Notes under the pieces: model-generated
The model's input: the letters and a program-made list of their open reading frames with translations, nothing else
Told to the model about the DNA's origin: nothing
Databases searched by the model: none
Assembly: GCF_900086645.1 (NCBI RefSeq)
Contig: NZ_LT576451.1
Span: 1,054,001-1,118,000 of the forward strand
Source: Curtobacterium sp. 9128
Lineage (GTDB): Bacteria > Actinomycetota > Actinomycetes > Actinomycetales > Microbacteriaceae
DNA: 64,000 bases
Reading direction: 5' to 3'
Part shown: in pieces, positions 53,225 through 61,833 of the stretch
Position numbering within the stretch: position 1 is the stretch's first letter
Layout: every line of letters begins with the position of its first letter
Position numbers and translations under genes: made by a program

Positions 53225-55315
53225 ATGACCGCTGCGCGCAGCTCGGACACGAGTCCCGGCCTCATCAGCGTCGCCCTCGTCGGCCTCGACGAGGACCTCG
53301 GCGCCACCTCGTCCGACGTCATCCGCGTCCTCGCCGACCGCGTCGCTGCGACGGGCCGCGCCGCCGACGGAAGCGCCCTCGCGGCGGACGCCATCAAGCG
53401 TGAGGCGAGCGTCGGCACCGGCGTCCCCGGTGGCATCGCCATCCCGCACGCCCGGTCGGCCTCGGTCACCGAACCGACACTCGCGATGAGCAGGCTCGCC
53501 CGGACGGTGCCGTTCGGCGCCCCGGACGGCGACGCCGACCTGGTCTTCATGATCGCCGTGCCGGAGGGCGCCGACAAGGACCACCTCACCGTCCTCTCGA
53601 CCCTGGCCCGTGCGCTCATCCGCGACGACTTCACGGCCGCCCTCCGCGCCGCGACGACCCAGCAGGAGATCGTCGACCTGGTCGACCGCGAGGTGACCGG
53701 CGAGGTCGCCGACGCCGGCGTGACGGGCGCACCCCGAGCCTCCAGTCCGGCCGCGCCGACCACGGCACCGACCGCCGGCCGGAAGGTCATCGTCGGCGTC
53801 ACCGCCTGCCCGACCGGCATCGCCCACACCTACATGGCAGCCGACGCGCTCGTCGCCGCCGCCCAGCGGGCCGGCGCCGAGATGCACGTCGAGACGCAGG
53901 GGTCCTCGCAGGTCGAGCCGCTCGACCCGGCGCTCATCGCCCGGGCCGACGCGGTCGTCTTCGCGGTCGACGTCGACGTCCGCGACCGTTCGCGCTTCGC
54001 CGGCAAGCCGCTCGTGTCCGGCCCGGTCAAGCGCGGCGTCGACGAACCGGACGCGATGATCGCCGAGGCGCTCCGTGCCGCCGACGACCCCAACGCCGCA
54101 CGGGTGTCCGGATCCGCGGCGGAGGCGGGCAGCAGCACCGCGAAGGACGAGCACTTCGGGCAGTCGCTCAAGCGCTGGCTCCTCACCGGTGTCTCCTACA
54201 TGATCCCGTTCGTCGCCGGTGGCGGTCTGCTCATCGCGCTCGGGTTCCTGCTCGCCGGGTACGGCATCGCGCTGACCCACGGCGACTCGGGTCAGAACAA
54301 CGCCGTGTACACGCTGACGCACTACACGCTGCTGAACCTGCCGCCGGAGGGCCTGGCGTACTACCTCGGTGCCGCCGCGTTCCAGATCGGTGGGGTGTCG
54401 CTCGGCTTCCTGGTCGCAGCGCTCGCCGGGTACATCGCGTACGCCATGGCCGACCGCCCCGGCATCGCTCCGGGCTTCGTCGCCGGGTCGATCGCGGTGT
54501 TCATGAACGCCGGGTTCCTCGGCGGTCTGGTCGGCGGTCTCATCGCCGGTGCCGCCGCCTACTGGATCGGGCGCATCCCGGTCTGGCGCTGGCTCCGCGG
54601 CTTGATGCCGGTCGTGATCATCCCGCTGTTCGCGTCGATCATCGCCTCCGGTCTGCTGCTCCTGGTGCTGGGCGGCCCGATCGCCTGGGTGATGACGCAG
54701 CTCACCACCTGGCTGAACTCGCTGAGCGGCGCCTCGGCGGTCCTGCTCGGCATCATCCTCGGCCTCATGATGGCGTTCGACCTCGGCGGCCCCGTGAACA
54801 AGGTGGCGTACGCGTTCGCCGTCGCGGGTCTCGGTGCCGGATCGGCCACCAACGTCGTGCCGTTCGAGATCATGGCCGCGGTCATGGCGGCAGGCATGGT
54901 CCCGCCGCTGGCCCTGGCGCTCGCATCGACCGTCCTGTACCGCAAGGGGTTCACGAAGCCCGAGCGCGAGAACGGCAAGGCCGCGTGGCTGCTCGGTGCG
55001 TCGTTCATCTCCGAGGGTGCGATCCCGTTCGCCGCAGCCGACCCGCTGCGCGTCATCCCGGCGTCGATGGTCGGCGCCGCGGTGACCGGTGCGATCTCGA
55101 TGGCTGCCGGTGTGACCTCGCGGGCGCCGCACGGTGGGATCTTCGTGTTCTTCGCCATCGGGGACGTCGCGATGTTCATCGTCGCGATCCTGGCGGGCAC
55201 CGTCGTCTCGGCGCTGGTGCTGGTCGGCCTGAAGAAGTGGGTGCGTCGGGCGCCGGCGGCTGACGCCCCAGCGGTGGGCGTGCCGGCCGACGACCGGGTC
55301 GCGGTCGCCGCGTAG
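53225..55315 (+). CDS. fruA: PTS fructose transporter, fused EIIABC
   Basis: 696 residues in the order IIA-IIB-IIC. IIA (about 8-155) with phospho-His75 in IPHARSAS; IIB (about 182-280) with phospho-Cys195 in VTACPTGIAHTYMAA; IIC from about 312 with eight or so membrane helices (AGAAAYWIGRIPVWRWLRGL, MMAFDLGGPVNKVAYAF). It imports fructose as fructose-1-phosphate. The IIA-IIB linker is encoded partly by the dispersed 13-mer GCCTCCAGTCCGG (53738-53750). HPr and EI are not in the window. ATG 53225 follows AAAGGAG. Confidence 0.95.
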   Translation: MTAARSSDTSPGLISVALVGLDEDLGATSSDVIRVLADRVAATGRAADGSALAADAIKREASVGTGVPGGIAIPHARSASVTEPTLAMSRLARTVPFGAPDGDADLVFMIAVPEGADKDHLTVLSTLARALIRDDFTAALRAATTQQEIVDLVDREVTGEVADAGVTGAPRASSPAAPTTAPTAGRKVIVGVTACPTGIAHTYMAADALVAAAQRAGAEMHVETQGSSQVEPLDPALIARADAVVFAVDVDVRDRSRFAGKPLVSGPVKRGVDEPDAMIAEALRAADDPNAARVSGSAAEAGSSTAKDEHFGQSLKRWLLTGVSYMIPFVAGGGLLIALGFLLAGYGIALTHGDSGQNNAVYTLTHYTLLNLPPEGLAYYLGAAAFQIGGVSLGFLVAALAGYIAYAMADRPGIAPGFVAGSIAVFMNAGFLGGLVGGLIAGAAAYWIGRIPVWRWLRGLMPVVIIPLFASIIASGLLLLVLGGPIAWVMTQLTTWLNSLSGASAVLLGIILGLMMAFDLGGPVNKVAYAFAVAGLGAGSATNVVPFEIMAAVMAAGMVPPLALALASTVLYRKGFTKPERENGKAAWLLGASFISEGAIPFAAADPLRVIPASMVGAAVTGAISMAAGVTSRAPHGGIFVFFAIGDVAMFIVAILAGTVVSALVLVGLKKWVRRAPAADAPAVGVPADDRVAVAA

Positions 55316-55350
55316 GGCGTCACCGCGGGGCGGGGGTCACCGCGGGGCGG

Positions 55351-55625
55351 GCGGGAGGCTCGGTGCCAGCTGGCACCGAGCCTCCCGTCCGTCGTCGGCG
55401 TGGCGCCGACTGGTCACGACCCACCGTCGGCGTGGCGCCGACTGGTCACATCCTGTCGCTCGGCGAGCAGCGGAGCGACGGTCTTCGACCGGTCGGCGGA
55501 ACTGAGCGGGGTGTCGTGGCCGCTCGGGAAGGGACAGGTCGGCTCTGCCCGGGCCCGGGACCGGGCCCGTGCCCGGGCCGGGGCCGTGCCCGTGCCCGTG
55601 CCCGTGCCGGGGCCCGCGACCCGCG
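55351..55625. repeat. Repeated intergenic element B (downstream of fru operon)
   Basis: About 275 nt, no credible gene. The palindrome 55352-55387 is part of a 40-nt stretch identical to element A (50903-50942). Then two 25-nt direct repeats (55393-55417, 55425-55449) each with a TCGGCG-TGG-CGCCGA hairpin, the block 55475-55529 homologous to 51126-51180, and a GC-only tail with GCCCGT repeats (to 55616). Element A and B are in the same orientation, about 4.4 kb apart. The palindrome is placed to terminate fruA. Confidence 0.85.
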
Positions 55626-56654
55626 TCAAGCGGCCAGCAGGAGCGGGGCGGTGTCGGCGTGCAGCGGCCCGTCGAAGGTGGCGGGGTCGAGCGCGGGGAC
55701 CGACGCATGCGAGATCTTCGGGTGCACGGGTCGTCGCTCGGTCTCGCCCCGCCCGATGAGGTCCTCGTGCAGCTTCTCGCCCGCACGGAGCCCCGTGAAC
55801 ACGATGTCCGAGGTGCCGCCCATCGCGGCGATCATCCGACGGGCGATGTCGAGGACCCGGACGGGATCGCCCATGTCGAGCACCAGGACCTCACCGGGCC
55901 GAGCGATCGCGGCGGCCTGGATCACCAGGTGGCATGCCTCGGGGATGGACATGAAGTAGCGCGTGGCATCCGGGTGGGTGACCGTCACCGGGCGCCCGGC
56001 TCGGATGAGCTCGGCGAACAGCGGGAGTATCGACCCGCGACTGCCGAGGACGTTGCCGAACCGGACGGACACGTAGTCGCGACCCGTCTCCGCCGCGGTC
56101 CACGCCGTCAGCCGTTCGGCCAGGCGCTTCGTCTGCCCGAGGACGCTCGTCGGGTTCGCCGCCTTGTCCGTGGAGATGTTCACGAGCGTCTGGACGCCGA
56201 ACTCGACCGCGGCGGCGAGCACGTTGCGGGTCCCGAGGACGTTCGTCTTCCACCCTTCGTCCGGGTACTGCTCGAGCATCGGGAGGTGCTTGAGCGCCGC
56301 GGCGTGGAAGACCACGTCGGGACGGCGGTCGAGCAGCACCTGCCGGATCGTCGACGCGTCGCGGATGTCGGCGAGCACGACGTCCTTCGTGTCGAGCAGC
56401 CCGTGCCCCGCGACCGACACCTGCACCTGCTGCAGGGCCGTCTCGTCGCGGTCGAGCATGATGACCTCGGCCGGGTCCGAGCGCATCAGCTGCCGACAGA
56501 GTTCGCTGCCGATCGACCCGCCGGCGCCGGTGACGAGCACGGTCCGACGGCGGACGAAGTCGATCGGCAGTTCGAGCTCGTGATCGGCCGGGTGCCGGCC
56601 GATCAGCGCGTCGAGGTCGAAGTCGTCGGTGGCCGACGCAGTGCACCTGTCCAT
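55626..56654 (-). CDS. Soluble UDP-sugar 4,6-dehydratase-like protein (FlaA1/CapD C-terminal type)
   Basis: 342 residues, extended SDR. NAD motif VLVTGAGGSIGSELCRQL near residue 35, DIRDASTI, HAAALKHLPMLE, and the active-site region NISTDKAANPTSVLGQTKRLAE; FGNVLGSRGSI and FTGLRAGEKLHE follow. These are typical of UDP-GlcNAc 4,6-dehydratase/inverting relatives. The membrane-spanning N-terminal part of long CapD/FlaA1 proteins is absent. Probably supplies a modified amino sugar for surface glycan; the main exopolysaccharide locus is 27 kb away. Own promoter TTGCAC (56691-56686) -N18- TAGGTT (56667-56662), 7 nt before ATG 56654, so probably leaderless. Confidence 0.88.
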   Translation of the reverse strand: MDRCTASATDDFDLDALIGRHPADHELELPIDFVRRRTVLVTGAGGSIGSELCRQLMRSDPAEVIMLDRDETALQQVQVSVAGHGLLDTKDVVLADIRDASTIRQVLLDRRPDVVFHAAALKHLPMLEQYPDEGWKTNVLGTRNVLAAAVEFGVQTLVNISTDKAANPTSVLGQTKRLAERLTAWTAAETGRDYVSVRFGNVLGSRGSILPLFAELIRAGRPVTVTHPDATRYFMSIPEACHLVIQAAAIARPGEVLVLDMGDPVRVLDIARRMIAAMGGTSDIVFTGLRAGEKLHEDLIGRGETERRPVHPKISHASVPALDPATFDGPLHADTAPLLLAA

Positions 56655-56693
56655 GGACACCAACCTATCGGCTGGTATCTGGTATGTGCAACG

Positions 56694-58415
56694 TCAGTCC
56701 GCGATGTTCGCCGTGATCGCGTCGATGTACGCGGCACGTTCCTCGCGCGTCCCGGGTCGACCGGGGACGCCTGGACGCTCCTGCCACGGGAACGGGCCGG
56801 TCTCGTGGCGGTACTCGATGCCCATCGCCTCGAGTCGCGCGAGGTGCTCCGCCAGCCGCCCGCGGAAGTCCGCGAGGTCCCGGGGTCCGGTGACATCTGC
56901 GGACCAGAGCGCCTCGGACAGTGCCGCGACCCGCGGGAAGAGCTGGTAGTCGAGCTTCCGGACGGTGTCCACGTGCTCGCACCACATGTTCCCCTGGCCG
57001 CCGATGACATGGGCACGCTCGTCGTCGGTCAGGTCGGCCGGCACCGGGTCGAACGCGAAGACGTCGTCCACGGTGAGCACGATCGACACCGGGATCGGCT
57101 CGTTCGGCAGGTCGCTCTGGCGGTAGTCGAGGTACACCTGGTCATCAGGCGAGGAGATCACGTCGTGCCCGCGCTTCGCCGCCGTCGACGCGCCGCGGAG
57201 CCCCCGCCACGAGACGACCGTGGCCGATTCCGAGAGCGTCCCGCCCTCGAGGATCTCGTCCCAGCCGAACGCCCGACGGCCCTTCGACTCGATGTGTGCC
57301 GCGAGCTGCCCGATGATCCAGGCCTGGAGCTGTTCCTCGTCCGCGAGCCCGAGCGACCGCATGCGCTCCTGCGTGCGGGGGTCCTGTTCCCACTGCACCT
57401 TCGGGCACTCGTCGCCGCCCAGGCCGATGTACGCGCTCGGGAACAGGTCGACGACCTCGTCGAAGACGCCCTTGAAGAAGTCGATCGTCGCGTCGTCGGC
57501 GTTCAGGACGTCCTCGGCGATGCCCCACTCCGTCCAGACCTCGACCCCGGCCTCCGGGTGCACGCCGAGTTCCGGGTACGCGGCGAGTGCGGCGCGGACG
57601 TGCCCGGGGGTCTCGATCTCCGGGACGACCGTGACGAACCGGTCGGCCGCGTAGGCGATGATCTCGCGGATGTCGTCCTGCGTGTAGTAGCCGCCGTGCG
57701 GTCGGCCGTCGAAGCCCTGCGGTCGCATGACCCCGTCGGCATCGGGGACGTGCGCGCCGACCTGGGACTCGCGGCGCCACGAGCCGATCTCGGTCAGGCG
57801 CGGGTACTTCCGGATCTCGATGCGCCAGCCCTGGTCGTCCGTGAGGTGGAAGTGCAGCGTGTTGATGCGGTGCGCCGCGAGCTGGTCGATGACGCGGAGG
57901 ACCTCGGCCTTGGTGCGGAAGTGCCGGACGACGTCGAGCATGACGCCGCGCCAGGCGAACGCGGGAGCGTCCTCGACGGTCTGCACCGGGATGGTCCAGG
58001 GCCCGGTGCCGACCCGGCCCTTGCGGTAGACGTCGGCGGGGAGCAGCTGGAGGAGGGCCTGCACGCCGTAGAACACGCCGGCCGCGCTGCCGCCGAGGAC
58101 GTCGATGCCGTCCGGCGTCACGGTGAGGCGGAACGACTCGGCGGTGGACCCGGCGGGGCCGGTCGGGAGCGCTGCGTCCGCGTCGCCTGTTGCCTGCGTG
58201 TCGTCCGCCACGCGCAGGCGGATCACGTCGGTCCCCGGGGTCTCGACGTCGCGCACCGGCAGCCCGGTGGACCCCCGCAGTGTCTGCTGCAGGTACAGCC
58301 GCACGGACTCGCTCGCGGCGTCTGCGGCGATGCGGGTCGTCGGCGTGATCTCGAACGAGCCGACACCGGGGGTCGACAGGCGCGGGCGGGGGATGAGCAT
58401 GTCGGAGTCCACCAT
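56694..58415 (-). CDS. GH20 beta-N-acetylhexosaminidase
   Basis: 573 residues. N-terminal GH20b domain (about 1-140), TIM barrel with RGVMLDVVRHF, HFHLTDDQGWRIEI, and the catalytic pair Asp335-Glu336 in GLGGDECPK; aromatic pocket residues follow (WDEILEGG). No signal peptide, so it cleaves imported GlcNAc/GalNAc oligomers such as chitobiose. Divergent from a ROK regulator across only 29 nt. ATG 58415 has no ribosome site; a GATCAT -10-like hexamer lies 6 nt upstream. Confidence 0.94.
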   Translation of the reverse strand: MVDSDMLIPRPRLSTPGVGSFEITPTTRIAADAASESVRLYLQQTLRGSTGLPVRDVETPGTDVIRLRVADDTQATGDADAALPTGPAGSTAESFRLTVTPDGIDVLGGSAAGVFYGVQALLQLLPADVYRKGRVGTGPWTIPVQTVEDAPAFAWRGVMLDVVRHFRTKAEVLRVIDQLAAHRINTLHFHLTDDQGWRIEIRKYPRLTEIGSWRRESQVGAHVPDADGVMRPQGFDGRPHGGYYTQDDIREIIAYAADRFVTVVPEIETPGHVRAALAAYPELGVHPEAGVEVWTEWGIAEDVLNADDATIDFFKGVFDEVVDLFPSAYIGLGGDECPKVQWEQDPRTQERMRSLGLADEEQLQAWIIGQLAAHIESKGRRAFGWDEILEGGTLSESATVVSWRGLRGASTAAKRGHDVISSPDDQVYLDYRQSDLPNEPIPVSIVLTVDDVFAFDPVPADLTDDERAHVIGGQGNMWCEHVDTVRKLDYQLFPRVAALSEALWSADVTGPRDLADFRGRLAEHLARLEAMGIEYRHETGPFPWQERPGVPGRPGTREERAAYIDAITANIAD

Positions 58416-58444
58416 TCCTCAATGATCTTTCGTAATATGAGGCT
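58416..58444. promoter_or_regulatory. 29-nt divergent leaderless promoter region
   Basis: Plus strand: TAATAT (58433-58438), 6 nt before ATG 58445. Minus strand: GATCAT (58427-58422), 6 nt before ATG 58415. CCTCA (58418-58422) and TGAGG (58438-58442) form a dyad around both -10 boxes, a likely ROK-protein operator. There is no room for 5' leaders. Confidence 0.6.
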
Positions 58445-59575
58445 ATGGCCGTGAACGAGACCCTGTCAACGATGAGCACGCCGGGTGCCCTGCGCCTGGT
58501 GAACTCGCGCGCCATCCTCGACGAACTGTTCCGCAGCGACGCGTCCGTCACCGTCACCGAGCTGGGGCGCACCGTGGGGCTCTCGCGGCCGACGGTCGAG
58601 GCGTCGCTCGCCGACCTCGTCGCCGAGGGCTGGGCGCGGGAGGCCGACGCGATCGTCACCCCGAACAAGGCCGGGCGGCGGGCCAAGCGGTTCCGAGCCG
58701 ATGCCGGCGCCGGGTCGGTCCTCGGCGTGGACCTCGGGCTGCACGGCATCGTCGGGCTCCTCGCCGACCTCCGCGGCAACGAGATCGCCCGGGTGGAGGA
58801 GGTCTACCCGGACCTCGCGTCGGCGGACCAGGCGTGGGCGAGCGTGCAGGACGTCGTGCAGCGCCTGACCTCGACGCCGGGAGCCGGCCGCCTCCTCGCC
58901 GCGACGTTCGGCGTCCCCGCCGTCGTCGACCGAGACGGCGCCATCGACTACACGATCGCCGTGCCGCAGTGGGTCGAGGGCCGCATGCCCGGCCGCATCC
59001 AGGACCTGTTCCCGACGGCCCCGACCTTCTTCGACAACGACGCGAAGCTCGCCGCGACCGCCGAGACGATGTGGGGCCGGTTCACGGGTGCGCGCGACGC
59101 GCTCTACCTGGTGATGGGACGGCAGATCGGCGCGGCGTACCTCGTCGACGGCACGCTGGCGCGCGGCGCCAGGGGAGCGGCGGGCGAGGTGGGCGGTCTG
59201 GCATCGACCGGCTGGCCCGGCGCGCCGGCCCGACTGGAGGCCCGGATCCCGTCCGGCGCGGACCTCGAGTCCGTCATGGAGTCGGCCGGGCACGGCGACC
59301 CGGCTGCCGCCGAGATCGTCCGGGCGCTCGCCGCGGACGTCGCGACCGGGGTCGCGCAGCTCGTCGCGACGATCGACCCCGAGGTCGTCGTCGTGGGAGG
59401 AGAGGTGCTGCCGGCGGCAGCGGTGTTCTGCGCGGCGCTCGCGGAGGCCGTCGGCCCGCAGCTCCGGCACCCGGTGGAGATCGTGCCGTCGACGGTCGGG
59501 CGGGACGCGGTCGCCAGGGGTGCGCTGGCCCGGTCGTTGACGCACGTGCGGGCGTCGCACATGGGCCTGGGCTGA
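58445..59575 (+). CDS. ROK-family transcriptional regulator
   Basis: 376 residues. N-terminal winged helix-turn-helix (VTELGRTVGLSRPTVEASLADLVAEGW), then ROK sugar-kinase-like domain (VLGVDLGLHGIVGLLADL, FFDNDAKLAATAE, GAAGEVGGLAS). The CxCGxxGC zinc motif of many ROK proteins is not visible; the region after GGLAS lacks the cysteines. Probably senses an amino sugar and controls the divergent GH20 gene and itself. Confidence 0.9.
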   Translation: MAVNETLSTMSTPGALRLVNSRAILDELFRSDASVTVTELGRTVGLSRPTVEASLADLVAEGWAREADAIVTPNKAGRRAKRFRADAGAGSVLGVDLGLHGIVGLLADLRGNEIARVEEVYPDLASADQAWASVQDVVQRLTSTPGAGRLLAATFGVPAVVDRDGAIDYTIAVPQWVEGRMPGRIQDLFPTAPTFFDNDAKLAATAETMWGRFTGARDALYLVMGRQIGAAYLVDGTLARGARGAAGEVGGLASTGWPGAPARLEARIPSGADLESVMESAGHGDPAAAEIVRALAADVATGVAQLVATIDPEVVVVGGEVLPAAAVFCAALAEAVGPQLRHPVEIVPSTVGRDAVARGALARSLTHVRASHMGLG

Positions 59576-59626
59576 TCGGCAGGTCACGTCCTGCTGCCTG
59601 TCAGGGCACTCAGGGAACATTGCCGC

Positions 59627-60331
59627 ATGACGACTGCCCTCGCCGCCGCCACGTCCTCTCCTGACGCCGAGATGGGTGGGCTGTCGGGGATGGTGCTCCA
59701 GCTCATCGACATGCTCGGCGAGTGGGGCGTCGCGCTGATGCTCTTCGTCGAGACCGTCTTCCCGCCGATCCCGTCCGAGGTCATCCTGCCGCTCGCGGGG
59801 TTCCTCGCCGGTGCCGGGCGGATGAACCTGGCGCTCGTCCTTGTCCTCGCGACGCTCGGTTCCTACGTCGGGGCACTGGTGCTCTACTGGCTCGGCCGGG
59901 TGATCGGGTTCGACCGGACCGTCCGCTGGCTGGGCAAGCTGCCGCTCGTCGACGAGGACGACTTCCGCAAGGCCGCCGCGTGGTTCCACCGGCACGGGCG
60001 CAGCGCGGTCCTCTTCGGGCGGCTGGTCCCGATCGTGCGCAGCCTGATCTCGCTGCCGGCCGGTGCCGACCGGATGAACCTCTGGTCGTTCTCGCTGTTC
60101 ACGATCATCGGCTCCGGCGTCTGGAACAGCCTGCTGGTGCTCGGCGGCGCGGCGCTCGGCACGCAGTACGAGCGGATCGAGGGCTACACCGAGTGGATCG
60201 ACCGCGGCATGTACGCGGCGATCGCCGGGGTCGTCGTCGTGTTCGTCGTGCGGCGGATCCGCCGCGGTCGTGCCGCTCGCGCCAGCCGTGCCGAGCGCGG
60301 CCGTCGTCGCGCCGAGCCCGCAGGGGACTGA
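59627..60331 (+). CDS. DedA-family membrane protein
   Basis: 234 residues with four to five hydrophobic segments. Family motifs ETVFPPIPSEVILPLAGFLAG and HGRSAVLFGRLVPIVRSLISLPAG, with the conserved acidic and arginine residues of the SNARE-associated/DedA group. These proteins act as lipid (undecaprenyl phosphate or phospholipid) translocases or help membrane homeostasis. Arg-rich C-terminus. ATG 59627; separate unit after the ROK gene. Confidence 0.93.
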   Translation: MTTALAAATSSPDAEMGGLSGMVLQLIDMLGEWGVALMLFVETVFPPIPSEVILPLAGFLAGAGRMNLALVLVLATLGSYVGALVLYWLGRVIGFDRTVRWLGKLPLVDEDDFRKAAAWFHRHGRSAVLFGRLVPIVRSLISLPAGADRMNLWSFSLFTIIGSGVWNSLLVLGGAALGTQYERIEGYTEWIDRGMYAAIAGVVVVFVVRRIRRGRAARASRAERGRRRAEPAGD

Positions 60332-60337
60332 GCCGCG

Positions 60338-60541
60338 TCAGGCCTTCGTGAGCGCCGACTCCTTGTGTGCAGCGCGCTTGCCGGTCTTCTCGGACTCCAC
60401 GATCCAGTACGGGTCGTCGTCCGTCGGCTTGAACTGCTGCCCGTCGAACTCGAAGTCGCTCACACGCTTCTGGACGAGCGTTCCGGTGGTCTTCCCCTGC
60501 GAGGTGTTCCAGTGCACCTCGTCGCCCTTCGACAGCGCCAT
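60338..60541 (-). CDS. Small DUF2945 (Tudor-like, 'hypervirulence') protein
   Basis: 67 residues: MALSKGDEVHWNTSQGKTTG, KRVSDFEFDGQQF and YWIVESEKTGKRAAHKESAL match DUF2945. Small beta-barrel, cytoplasmic. Function unknown. ATG 60541 with AAAGGA ribosome site. Convergent with dedA, with only 6 nt between the stops. Confidence 0.88.
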   Translation of the reverse strand: MALSKGDEVHWNTSQGKTTGTLVQKRVSDFEFDGQQFKPTDDDPYWIVESEKTGKRAAHKESALTKA

Positions 60542-60731
60542 GACGGGTCCTTTCTCGGTGGTGTCCCCGAGAGGGTAGACCCCGATGCATCCGCATGAAC
60601 TCAGGGATGTACCCCTCGTCACGAAGTCATAACACCCGCGCGTTCGGCCCTGTTCGCGCGTACCGTAGTCGACGAGTCATCTTGCGAGCAACCTTCGCCT
60701 CTCCTTGGCTCCCGACGGATCGAACCGCACG

Positions 60732-61784
60732 ATGACCCTTGTCGCCAACGGACGGACGGAGACCATCCTCTCCGGCCGCTACCGGCTGTCCCGGCTCATC
60801 GGCACGGGCGGCATGGGATCCGTGTACGAAGCCCGCGACGAGCACACCTACCGACTGGTCGCCGTGAAGCTCTTCGCGACGCCGCAGGCCATGACGACGG
60901 CCGACCGGGTCCGCCAGGAACGCGAGATCCGGCTGCTCAGCATGCTGTCGCACCCCGGCCTCATCCCGCTCTACGACGCGGGCACGCACGAGTTCTCGGA
61001 CGGTCCGCACCGGTACATCGTGATGGAGCTCATCGCCGACACGACCCTGCTCCGCCGACTGGCCGAGGGGGCGCTGCACAACTACGAGGTCGCCGACCTC
61101 GGCACGCAGCTCGCCGACGCCCTGGCGTACGTGCACTCCCGCGGGATCGTGCATCGCGACGTGAAGCCCGCCAACATCCTCATCAGCGACGAGGGCTCGT
61201 CCGGGTTCGCCCGCACGGTCAAGCTGACGGACTTCGGTGTCGCGCACTTCGTCGACGGATCGCGCCTGACGAACGACGGCACCATCATCGGCACGGCGGC
61301 GTACCTCAGCCCCGAGCAAGTAGCGGGCGAGCCGATCAGCTTCGCGACGGACGTGTACTCCCTCGGGCTCGTCCTGCTCGAGGCCCTGACCGGGCACCAG
61401 GAGTACTCCGGCACCCTCGTCGAAGCCGCACTCGCTCGACTCCGGAACAGCCCGGAGGTCCCCGAGTCCGTCGGACCGGAGTGGCGCGAGCTGCTCCTGC
61501 GCATGACCGACCGTGACCCGGCTCGTCGACCGACCGCGGTCGCCGTCGCCCGTGCGCTCCGAGGCGGATCGGTGCAGGTCACCGGACCGGTGCCGCTCGG
61601 CCCGAGCCGGACGGCGCACAAGCGCGACCACCGGATGCACAGGGCAGCGCACCGGCACGCCAAGCGCGGCACGTTCGTGGCCGTCAAGCGGTGGCGCCGA
61701 CGGAACATCCTGACCGGATCGTTCGCGGTCGTCGCGGTGCTGCTCGCGTGCGGCCTGAGCTACGTCGCCGGCACGCTCCACTGA
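60732..61784 (+). CDS. Membrane-anchored Ser/Thr protein kinase
   Basis: 350 residues, PknA/B-like kinase domain: P-loop LIGTGGMGSVYEA, Lys46 in VAVKLF, catalytic Asp143 in HRDVKPANIL, DFG in TDFGVAH and the activation segment GTIIGTAAYLSPEQ. A basic juxtamembrane stretch (KRDHRMHRAAHRHAKRG) leads to one membrane helix near the end (GSFAVVAVLLACGLSYVAG), with only about 4 residues outside, so there is no PASTA or sensor domain. ATG 60732 is chosen; TTG 60705 would add nine residues. Upstream 190 nt contain no gene. Confidence 0.93.
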   Translation: MTLVANGRTETILSGRYRLSRLIGTGGMGSVYEARDEHTYRLVAVKLFATPQAMTTADRVRQEREIRLLSMLSHPGLIPLYDAGTHEFSDGPHRYIVMELIADTTLLRRLAEGALHNYEVADLGTQLADALAYVHSRGIVHRDVKPANILISDEGSSGFARTVKLTDFGVAHFVDGSRLTNDGTIIGTAAYLSPEQVAGEPISFATDVYSLGLVLLEALTGHQEYSGTLVEAALARLRNSPEVPESVGPEWRELLLRMTDRDPARRPTAVAVARALRGGSVQVTGPVPLGPSRTAHKRDHRMHRAAHRHAKRGTFVAVKRWRRRNILTGSFAVVAVLLACGLSYVAGTLH

Positions 61785-61833
61785 TCGCCGTCGGCGCACC
61801 CGCACGGCTGTCGTTTCGTGCAGGATGGGTTGC

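Noticed and set aside
55316-55625. Short minus-strand frame sharing GH-TPLSS with element A as a real small protein
   Set aside because: No ribosome site, frames diverge after about 17 residues, and silent and replacement changes are balanced. Kept only as a question under the element finding.
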